From: an uncultured Porphyromonadaceae bacterium
GTDB lineage: Bacteria; Bacteroidota; Bacteroidia; Bacteroidales; Muribaculaceae
Length of the DNA stretch: 7,500 nt
Direction: 5' to 3'
Assembly: GCA_947174735.1 (NCBI GenBank)
Contig: CAMWKC010000100.1
Location: 1-7,500, forward strand
A program made the position numbers and the translations under genes. Below the pieces are notes generated by a model, which was given only the letters and a program-made list of their open reading frames with translations, had not been told where the DNA came from and ran no database searches. Shown in pieces: positions 1-5,676 of this stretch (the stretch's first letter is position 1; the number at the start of each line of letters is the position of its first letter).

Positions 1-84
1 TTCGCGCGGGAACTAGGGCGAGCTGAAGCTCGCGCACAGGACCAAGAGGCACAGTGGGCTGGGACAGGTGGTAAGGTGAGATAG
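1..84 (+). other. GC-rich stretch, possible C-terminal tail of a + strand gene
   Basis: The first + frame is open from the window edge to a TAG at 82-84 and would encode a charged, Ala/Gln/Glu-rich 27-residue tail (beginning FARELGRAEARAQ). The other two forward frames stop within about 25 bases. The stretch is visibly richer in G+C than the rest of the window. It contains a small perfect hairpin at 18-33 (stem GCGAGC, loop TGAA, stem GCTCGC). It may be the end of a gene lying left of the window, or noncoding DNA. Twenty-seven codons are too few to decide, and I recognise no family. Confidence 0.2.
18..33. repeat. Small GC-rich inverted repeat (hairpin)
   Basis: GCGAGC at 18-23 and GCTCGC at 28-33 are exact reverse complements around a TGAA tetraloop. 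There is no T-run on either side (the + side continues GCACAGG), so it is not a canonical intrinsic terminator. It could help define an RNA 3' end for transcripts arriving from either side, or be part of a coding sequence. Confidence 0.4.
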
Positions 85-182
85 TGATGAGGCGGAGGTG
101 GGGTTAGTGGGGTGAGTAGCGGGAGTAGTAGAAGTGCGTGAGTAGTAGGAGTGGATTAGCGTGAGTGGATTAGCGTGGGTTA
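61..182 (-). terminator. Putative Rho-dependent termination (rut-like) region after the DoxX gene
   Basis: The + strand of 61-180 holds about 60 G and only 6 C by hand count. RNA transcribed leftward out of the DoxX gene would therefore be about half C with about 5% G, and full of pyrimidine-C dinucleotides. A C-over-G bubble with little secondary structure just after a stop codon is what is known of Rho loading sites. No hairpin with a T-run is seen here for the leftward transcript. The role is inferred from composition and position only. Confidence 0.45.
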
Positions 183-187
183 GTGGG
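101..187. repeat. Cluster of short degenerate G/T/A-rich direct repeats
   Basis: Several overlapping short repeats are visible. A 14-base unit GTGGATTAGCGTGA/G lies at 151-164 and 165-178. A 17-base unit beginning GAGTAGTAG lies at 123-139 and 140-156 with 14 of 17 positions matching. GGGTTAGTGGG occurs at 101-111 and 177-187. The units are too short, irregular and close-packed for a CRISPR array. They look like slippage-grown low-complexity sequence, and the last copy overlaps the stop codon of the DoxX gene. Confidence 0.6.
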
Positions 188-788
188 CGGAGGTGTATTG
201 GAAGGCTTGGTAGGAGAGGCGTTTTTTAGCGAGGCGGGCAGGGTCTTTGCGACGCTGGCGCATGATGACGGCTTGTTTGCGAATCAGGCCGTCGACGCTG
301 ATGCGTCCTGCTCCGAGTATGAAGAAGGTGAAGCAGCCGAAGGTGTAGAGGATGTCTGTCTGGGGAAGTTCGCCTGCCATGATGGCCATGGTAGCTATTG
401 TGCCAAAGACTGCCATTCCGGCTAAGGAAGCTATACGGGCTCCGAATCCAAGGCATAAGAGACTGCCTATAGCAACCTGAAGCACACCTTCCCAGTAAGG
501 CTGAAGAGCAGCTATGCTGTCAAGGGTATAAAGTGATGGGATAGCAAAACATCCGGTAACGATAAGAAGAGCGCCAAAAGCTACGCGCAGCATCAGGAGG
601 GCTGTACCGAGGCGCATGGCCGACGGGTGGCGAACTGCGGTAAAGAAGTCAACAGTGTCATCTACAAGGCTATCTGAACGGTTACCTATAGCACGTGAGC
701 TACATGCAAGAGCACTTGCTAATTCGGGATTGAGGGAACCAAGAGTACTTGTACCGGGGTTGACAGATAAGACTTCTATTTTGTTCAT
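180..788 (-). CDS. DoxX-family integral membrane protein with an N-terminal extension
   Basis: This is a 202-residue protein with a membrane core from about residue 60 to 168. A first helix lies near 63-84. A second and third follow the YWEG motif at about 98-138. A fourth near 145-160 ends in the GAGRISVDGLI motif, which resembles the GAGR-hydrophobic-D signature near the end of DoxX proteins. DoxX-like proteins are small four-helix inner-membrane proteins. Some are tied to quinone or thiol redox complexes, but most have no known function, so none is assigned here. The tail is strongly basic. The first 57 residues are soluble-looking and unusual for the family. An in-frame ATG at 615-617 would give a more typical 145-residue protein, so the start is uncertain. 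The gene stands alone, divergent from tdk. Its last third uses many C-ending codons. Confidence 0.8.
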   Translation of the reverse strand: MNKIEVLSVNPGTSTLGSLNPELASALACSSRAIGNRSDSLVDDTVDFFTAVRHPSAMRLGTALLMLRVAFGALLIVTGCFAIPSLYTLDSIAALQPYWEGVLQVAIGSLLCLGFGARIASLAGMAVFGTIATMAIMAGELPQTDILYTFGCFTFFILGAGRISVDGLIRKQAVIMRQRRKDPARLAKKRLSYQAFQYTSAH

Positions 789-1097
789 GGCGTTCTGTTT
801 ATTAAAGTGGAACCTGACGATGATTTAAAGATGGAAGAGAGTAGTGAACCGGGCATCGGTCAGTATCTATGTCGTTCACATTTCAGAAACATCAGGACGA
901 TTAAAATTGTTTTGGAAAAACATGAAAAAAACACGATAGATTAAAAATTAATATTGTGTGGCAGGCAGAGGCCGGATAGTTTGCACAATCAGCGAAAAGG
1001 TTGTATCTTCGCAATGCCAAAAGAACAGTCGGTACGAGAAAGTCGGCAGCTGTAGCCGGTATATGTGTATCTGACTGTACAAGAGCAAAAATATTCA
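789..1097. other. Divergent intergenic region between the DoxX gene and tdk
   Basis: This 309-base stretch has no credible gene. The part from about 901 to 955 is very A+T-rich with A-tracts. The tdk promoter lies at 980-1011 and the tdk leader follows. On the minus strand I found no convincing TTTG / TAnnTTTG pair for the DoxX gene, although its start codon is preceded by an A/T-rich leader (TTTAATAAACAGAACGCC), as is usual in Bacteroidetes, which do not rely on Shine-Dalgarno sequences. A GTG at 1065 is in frame with tdk but is probably not used. Confidence 0.6.
980..1011 (+). promoter_or_regulatory. Bacteroidetes-type sigma-A promoter for tdk
   Basis: TTTG at 980-983 (-33 element) is followed after 20 bases by TATCTTCG at 1004-1011, one mismatch from the -7 consensus TAnnTTTG. 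The known Bacteroides spacing is about 19-21 bases, so the fit is good. Transcription should begin a few bases downstream, around 1016-1020, leaving a leader of roughly 80 bases before the ATG at 1098. The A+T-rich stretch just upstream (about 901-955) could act as an upstream promoter element. Confidence 0.65.
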
Positions 1098-1691
1098 ATG
1101 AACAGAATCGGAAAACTCTACTTTCGTTACGGCACCATGGGGTCAGCCAAGACCGCCATGCTGCTTACCACAGCTTACAATTTCGAGGAGCGTGGAGTGG
1201 CCTATATATGTCTGAAGCCTGTAACCGACACACGTGATGCACGCAATGTGATACGCAGCCGTATAGGTATAGAACGCGAATGCAGCTGGATATATAATAA
1301 TACCGACCTTTATGATCTGGTATCGCATTTAGTTGACGGCGGAGGTACCCGGCCGGGATGGTTGCTTGTAGACGAAGCCCAGTTCCTAACTGCCCGTCAG
1401 GTAGACCAGTTAGCTCACGCTGTTGATGAATATGGAGTCAACGTGATATGTTATGGTCTGCGTACTGACTTCCGTACCCATCTCTTCGAAGGCTCACGAC
1501 GTCTCTTCGAGATAGCCGATACTATAGATGAGATAAAATCAACCTGTGACTGCGGCCGCAAGACTATAGTCAACGCCCGTCTCGGTGAGGACGGACATGT
1601 GCTCACCGAGGGAGCGCAGGTCGCTATAGGCGGTAACGAACTATATAAATCAGTGTGTCGTAAATGCTGGCGTGAAGGCATAGAATTATGA
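1098..1691 (+). CDS. tdk: Thymidine kinase (type II, TK1-like)
   Basis: This enzyme phosphorylates thymidine to dTMP with ATP in the cytoplasm, salvaging nucleosides for DNA synthesis (EC 2.7.1.21). From the ATG at 1098 it is 197 residues, normal for the family. The P-loop is GTMGSAKT at residues 12-19. The Walker B/catalytic segment DEAQF is at 92-96, with Glu93 as the likely catalytic base. CYGLRTDF follows shortly after. A zinc site is formed by Cys150/Cys152 and Cys187/Cys190, and the thymidine-binding lasso contains EGAQVAIGGNE. A GTG at 1065 would add 11 residues, but the ATG at 1098 is preferred. It puts the family's usual short lead-in before the first beta strand (KLYFRYG), and an A-rich leader precedes it. 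The P-loop has Ala where most kinases have Gly before Lys. It is the first gene after the promoter at 980-1011 and probably heads an operon. Confidence 0.93.
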   Translation: MNRIGKLYFRYGTMGSAKTAMLLTTAYNFEERGVAYICLKPVTDTRDARNVIRSRIGIERECSWIYNNTDLYDLVSHLVDGGGTRPGWLLVDEAQFLTARQVDQLAHAVDEYGVNVICYGLRTDFRTHLFEGSRRLFEIADTIDEIKSTCDCGRKTIVNARLGEDGHVLTEGAQVAIGGNELYKSVCRKCWREGIEL

Positions 1692-1751
1692 ACAGCATCA
1701 TACGCACAGGTCTAATTAAGATAAACCATACAAAAACAGCCAACTGATATC

Positions 1752-3044
1752 ATGATACCAAAACACCAGAGAGAAGAAATAATATCGCTTGTACATCGCG
1801 AAGTGGTACCTGCCATAGGCTGTACCGAGCCTGTAGCTGTAGCTTTAGGTGTGGCACGTGCCACCGAACTGTTAGGCAAAGTGCCCGAAGAACTGAATCT
1901 GAGTCTTAGCGGCAACATCATAAAAAACGCCATGGGCGTCGGTATACCCGGCACCGGTATGATAGGCTTGCCTGTAGCTGTAGCTCTCGGAGCTCTTATC
2001 GGGCGTTCGGAATACGCTCTTGAGGTGCTGCGTGATGTAAATCCGGAAAGTGTAGAGCAGGCTAAGGCATATATGAAAGAAGGCCGTATAAATATCAAGG
2101 TAGCCGAGAATGCTCCCTCCAACCTTTACATAGATGTGACAGCTGTAGCCGACGGTCACACATCTCACGCGGTTATATCGGAAGCACATACTAACTTTGT
2201 GCTGCTCGAACGTGACGGCGAGGTACTCGAAGACCGACGTCAGCCGGCTGAAACCTCAAGCACAAGCAGTACCCATGACGATGATATAACTCTGTCGCTG
2301 GCTATGGTGTATGAATTTGCCACAGAAACCCCGCTTGAAGAGATAGAGTTTATACTCGAAGCCCGCGACCTTAACAAATCTGCAGCAATGTTAGCTCTGA
2401 GCCAGGACTACGGTCATTCGCTCGGTTCGACCATAAACCGTTGTGGTAAGCATCTTTTCGGCGACACTCCGGTAGAACATATAATAAGTTACACCTCTGC
2501 TGCCTGCGATGCCCGTATGGGAGGTGCTCCTATACCGGTTATGTCAAACTCGGGTTCGGGCAATCAGGGCATAACAGCCACCATGCCTGTGGTAAGTTAT
2601 GCTGAGGATATACAGGCCAGCGATGAACAGTTGGCACGTGCTCTGATGCTGAGTCATCTCACCAGTATATATATAAAGCAGAGTCTCGGACGTCTGTCGG
2701 CATTATGCGGTTGTGTAGTAGCCTCCACAGGCGCTTCGAGCGGTCTCGTCTATCTGATGGGAGGCGGTTATGAGCAGGTAGTAGCTGCTGTCAAGAACAT
2801 GATAGCCAATCTCACCGGTATGATATGTGACGGTGCCAAACCATCTTGCTCAATGAAGATTTCGTCAGGTGTGTCGACAGCGCTTATGTCGGCTATGTTA
2901 GCTATGAACGGTCGTTGTGTGACTTCAGCCGAAGGAATCGTGGCTGAAGATGTGGACCAGACCATACATAATCTTACTTCAATAGGTCGCGAGGCTATGC
3001 TTGAGACTGACCGGCTGGTGCTTAAAATAATGACCTGTAAATGA
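1752..3044 (+). CDS. L-cysteine desulfidase, CyuA/UPF0597 family
   Basis: The 430-residue protein matches the UPF0597 (YhaM/CyuA) family, related to the alpha domain of iron-sulfur L-serine dehydratases. Characterised members break L-cysteine down to pyruvate, ammonia and sulfide using an oxygen-sensitive [4Fe-4S] cluster. The family's N-terminal signature is present as VVPAIGCTEPVAVAL with Cys24. Further conserved-looking cysteines are Cys319 and Cys321 (CGC) and Cys359 and Cys366 (CDGAKPSC). From spacing, Cys24, Cys319 and Cys359 are my best guess for cluster ligands. No signal peptide is seen, so it should be cytoplasmic. The start at 1752 places the signature about 20 residues in, as usual. 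It lies 60 bases after tdk with no visible terminator or promoter between, and its stop overlaps the next start by ATGA. The sulfide-producing role is family knowledge; specificity for cysteine over a related amino acid is not provable here. Confidence 0.87.
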   Translation: MIPKHQREEIISLVHREVVPAIGCTEPVAVALGVARATELLGKVPEELNLSLSGNIIKNAMGVGIPGTGMIGLPVAVALGALIGRSEYALEVLRDVNPESVEQAKAYMKEGRINIKVAENAPSNLYIDVTAVADGHTSHAVISEAHTNFVLLERDGEVLEDRRQPAETSSTSSTHDDDITLSLAMVYEFATETPLEEIEFILEARDLNKSAAMLALSQDYGHSLGSTINRCGKHLFGDTPVEHIISYTSAACDARMGGAPIPVMSNSGSGNQGITATMPVVSYAEDIQASDEQLARALMLSHLTSIYIKQSLGRLSALCGCVVASTGASSGLVYLMGGGYEQVVAAVKNMIANLTGMICDGAKPSCSMKISSGVSTALMSAMLAMNGRCVTSAEGIVAEDVDQTIHNLTSIGREAMLETDRLVLKIMTCK

Positions 3045-5179
3045 TACTGCACCGGCTGCACATCGAACGCTCGGCCGTGGCTCCTCTGTGGGCTACGGCC
3101 TTGAATATACTACTGGTATATGTAGTGTACAGTCTGCTGCGTGTGGAGTATCTGCTTGAGAACTGGCAGTACTTTCGTGTCACAGCTTCCGAAGGGCGCC
3201 TGTGGCAACTACTGATAGCCGGACCGGTATTCGATACACCCGGTATATTTTATACCAACGCACTGTATGTACTGATGATGCTGGTGCCGTTACATTTTAA
3301 GGAACGCCCGGGTTACTACAGTATATGCCGTTGGGTATATATGATTGTCAACGGGGTCGCGGTAGTAATGAATATCGGAGACTCGATATATTTCAGTTAT
3401 ACACTCAGACGTACCACATGGGATATAACCCATGAATTTGCCAACGATAGTAATCTTGCCAAGATTATAGGTGTCGAGATGCTGCATCACTGGTATCTGG
3501 TTATACTTGCTGTCGTACTGCTATGGGGAATGTGGCGTCTGTACAGCACTCCTTCACCGGGAGCTAATACCAAGCCGTTGTGGCGTTATTATCTGTTAGG
3601 CATACTGTCATTAGCTTTAGGAGCTCTGACTGTTGTGACCGGAATACGCGGCGGCTTGCTGAACCACTGGTATAACTATGTATTCGCACTGCCGATAGCA
3701 TACGCCTGTGTACGTCTATGGGGTACCGGCCGGCGTAAAGGTGCTTTTGTAACAGGTGCCGCAGCTTTATTACTTCTCATTACAGCTCCTATAGGCGGCT
3801 GGCGTCATCGGGATATAAGGCCTATCGCATTGTCAAATGCCGGTAAATACACCTCACGTCCTATAGAAAATGCTTTGGTACTGAACACTCCTTTTGCCGT
3901 GATACGTACCATAGGAAGTTCTCCTTACCGTCACCCCAGATATTACGGTGACGAAGCCTCGCTGGCAGCCGTATATACACCCGTTCATGAAGCACAGACC
4001 GATAGTGTGATAAACGGTAAAAATATAGTGGTGATAATACTCGAAAGCTTCGGCCGTGAATATATAGGCAGTCTCAATCATGACATACTCGGTGAGGATT
4101 ATAAAGGCTATACACCCTTTATAGACTCGCTTGTTAATGTATCAGCCAGATGGCGTTACAGTTTTGATAACGGGCGTAAGAGTATCGACGGCATGCCGAG
4201 TATATTGGCCGGAATACCACAGTTTGTAAGGCCTTTTGTACTGACTCCGGCTGCTATGAACCATATTGAAGGTTTGCCGGCTTTACTGAAAAAAGAGGGA
4301 TATAAAACCGCTTTCTTCCACGGTGCCCGTACAGGCAGTATGGGATTCGACGGTTTTGCACGCTCCATAGGTTTTGAAGACTATTACGGCCGTGAAGACT
4401 TCGAAAGTGAAGGTCTCGCCGGTGGTCCGGAGGAATTTGACGGTTACTGGGCGATATGGGATGAACCTTTTATGCAGTATTACGCTCTGAAGATGAGTCA
4501 GCTGCCTCAGCCTTTTATGACAGCTCTGTTCTCGGCATCGAGTCATCATCCCTTCCATGTCCCCGAACGTTATGCTGAGGTCTATCCCGAAGAGGACGGA
4601 ATGCCTATATTCAAAACCATACGTTATACAGATAATGCTCTGCGTCGGTTTTTCGAAACAGCAGCGAAACAGCCGTGGTTCGAAAATACTATCTTCGTTA
4701 TCACCAATGACCATACCAACATGAGAGCTCATGATGAGTACCGAAGTGATATAGGTGCTTTCTACGGACCGGTTATTATTTATGACCCTTCGGGTAAAAT
4801 AGAAGCCGGAGAGCGGGAAGGTATAGCACAGCAGACCGACATCATGCCTACGATGCTCAGGCATGTAGGATATAAAGACAGCTATGTGGCTTTCGGTATA
4901 GATTTATTTAATACACCTGCCGAAGAAACATGGGCTGTAAGTTACATTAACGATATATATCAGTATGTGCGTTACGGTCTGGTGATACAGTGGGACGGTG
5001 AAAAAATAAGAGGTGTTTATCATCTTGGCGACCACCTTATGGCTGACAACATTATGAATCAGCTGAACACTGAACAGGCTGATACCGTCAACAGAATGGA
5101 AGCTGAACTGAAGGCAATAGTACAGCAATATATGGACCGTATGCTTGATGACCGTCTTACCGCCGTGCAGGAAAACTGA
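3041..5179 (+). CDS. LTA-synthase/MdoB-like membrane phosphotransferase (sulfatase fold)
   Basis: This 712-residue protein has five to seven N-terminal membrane helices (about 14-34, 57-84, 94-112, 149-168, 181-202, and weaker ones near 210-226 and 235-252), followed by a large domain, probably periplasmic, of the alkaline-phosphatase/sulfatase superfamily. Visible active-site features are the metal-binding Glu335 in ILESFGRE, the nucleophile region NGRKSIDG with Ser381, HGARTGSMGFDGF, ASSHHPFH at 500-506, and Asp557-His558 in NDHTN. Relatives (LtaS, OpgB/MdoB) move phosphoglycerol or similar head groups from phospholipids onto envelope glycans or lipids. A Gram-negative Bacteroidales makes no classical lipoteichoic acid, so the acceptor is unknown. 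Relatives usually have Thr as nucleophile. The ATG overlaps the preceding stop (ATGA), suggesting coupled translation. Its 3' end is only 5 bases from the convergent gene. Confidence 0.88.
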   Translation: MILHRLHIERSAVAPLWATALNILLVYVVYSLLRVEYLLENWQYFRVTASEGRLWQLLIAGPVFDTPGIFYTNALYVLMMLVPLHFKERPGYYSICRWVYMIVNGVAVVMNIGDSIYFSYTLRRTTWDITHEFANDSNLAKIIGVEMLHHWYLVILAVVLLWGMWRLYSTPSPGANTKPLWRYYLLGILSLALGALTVVTGIRGGLLNHWYNYVFALPIAYACVRLWGTGRRKGAFVTGAAALLLLITAPIGGWRHRDIRPIALSNAGKYTSRPIENALVLNTPFAVIRTIGSSPYRHPRYYGDEASLAAVYTPVHEAQTDSVINGKNIVVIILESFGREYIGSLNHDILGEDYKGYTPFIDSLVNVSARWRYSFDNGRKSIDGMPSILAGIPQFVRPFVLTPAAMNHIEGLPALLKKEGYKTAFFHGARTGSMGFDGFARSIGFEDYYGREDFESEGLAGGPEEFDGYWAIWDEPFMQYYALKMSQLPQPFMTALFSASSHHPFHVPERYAEVYPEEDGMPIFKTIRYTDNALRRFFETAAKQPWFENTIFVITNDHTNMRAHDEYRSDIGAFYGPVIIYDPSGKIEAGEREGIAQQTDIMPTMLRHVGYKDSYVAFGIDLFNTPAEETWAVSYINDIYQYVRYGLVIQWDGEKIRGVYHLGDHLMADNIMNQLNTEQADTVNRMEAELKAIVQQYMDRMLDDRLTAVQEN

Positions 5180-5184
5180 TAAAC

Positions 5185-5676
5185 TTATAAAGTCAGAATA
5201 AAACTCTCGACATGAAAGGCTACTTCATAAGGAGTGGCCTTTTTTCGTGGTCGGTTGCCACGGTGATAATAGAATGTATGTTGGCGGTCCCAGGTCTTTA
5301 TATTTGCTCTGACCGTAGTGCCGGGAGACGCATCTGGCTCGACAGTAACCCGGCGGCTGTGCAGTGAACGGCCGTCGAGAGTCCGGTAATATATAACTAA
5401 AGTCAGCCTCTTGAGAATACGGTCAGTATTATTGGTGATAAAGAAAGATTCGACATTTGCCGGAGCTTCTTTGTCATATCCTGAGAAAGTTATCATTCCG
5501 AGTGTATAGGGAGCTGAAGCCACTGAATCAGCTGTGACTTCAATCTGTCCGGCACTGACCGGAGTATCTGCTTCAGCCGGCGGACGAAGATGCAGTTTTA
5601 ATTTACGTCCTTCTGAAGTTCCGACACAGAACAGAAGCAATAGTGCAGGTAGTAACAGTTTAATCAGGCAATTCAT
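5185..5676 (-). CDS. Small exported protein of unknown function, last gene of the leftward operon
   Basis: The 163-residue protein has a clear Sec signal peptide (MNCLIKLLLPALLLLFCVG, cleavage probably near residues 20-24). The hydrophobic segment includes Cys17, but Phe precedes it, so it does not make a good lipobox. The mature part after a short Pro-rich linker (about 31-55) alternates polar and hydrophobic residues (FFITNNTDRILKRLTLVIYY), reads as beta-rich, and ends in a basic tail. The pattern of an Asn-Asn-Thr turn, a strand and then a DG turn recalls Ig-like domains of the FxLYD kind, but that is only a resemblance. I do not recognise a named family. Its ATG overlaps the upstream stop (ATGA), so it is translationally coupled to the 5673-6311 gene. 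The 3' end of its coding sequence also contains the terminator of the opposing operon. Confidence 0.75.
   Translation of the reverse strand: MNCLIKLLLPALLLLFCVGTSEGRKLKLHLRPPAEADTPVSAGQIEVTADSVASAPYTLGMITFSGYDKEAPANVESFFITNNTDRILKRLTLVIYYRTLDGRSLHSRRVTVEPDASPGTTVRANIKTWDRQHTFYYHRGNRPRKKATPYEVAFHVESFILTL
5215..5245 (+). terminator. Intrinsic terminator for the rightward operon, inside the convergent gene
   Basis: A 10-bp stem pairs 5215-5224 (AAAGGCTACT) with 5233-5242 (AGTGGCCTTT), with one G-T pair and an 8-base loop, and TTT follows at 5243-5245. Counting the stem end, there are six T in a row. It lies 35 bases after the TGA of the LTA-synthase-like gene, at normal terminator distance. On the other strand the same bases encode part of the C-terminal region of the 5185-5676 protein, so the terminator is embedded in that gene. 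In the leftward direction the structure is followed by only three T and then CATG, so it is a poor terminator that way. Confidence 0.7.

Noticed and set aside
123..187. Repeat cluster considered as a CRISPR array
   Set aside because: The units are 11-17 bases, imperfect and adjoining with no spacers, and no cas genes are present.
183..425. An 80-codon + strand frame antisense to the DoxX gene
   Set aside because: It runs through the reverse of the DoxX membrane region and its GEEE-type residues are what reversed membrane codons give. There is no start context or family.
1065..1097. GTG at 1065 as the start of thymidine kinase
   Set aside because: It would add 11 residues not seen in the family. 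The ATG at 1098 gives the usual N-terminus and follows an A-rich leader.
2666..2675. TATATATATA run as a promoter or repeat
   Set aside because: It encodes Ser-Ile-Tyr-Ile in the desulfidase using the organism's favoured ATA and TAT codons, and there is no matching -33 element in context.
4283..4864. A 193-codon open frame on the minus strand, inside the LTA-synthase-like gene
   Set aside because: The sense strand carries all active-site motifs of a known family. The antisense product has no recognisable domain, and its Cys/His/Arg-rich make-up is typical of shadow frames.
5616..5676. 5185-5676 product considered as a lipoprotein
   Set aside because: Cys17 follows LLLF, with Phe at -1 where a lipobox needs a small residue, and it lies inside the hydrophobic core. 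A normal signal peptidase I signal fits better.
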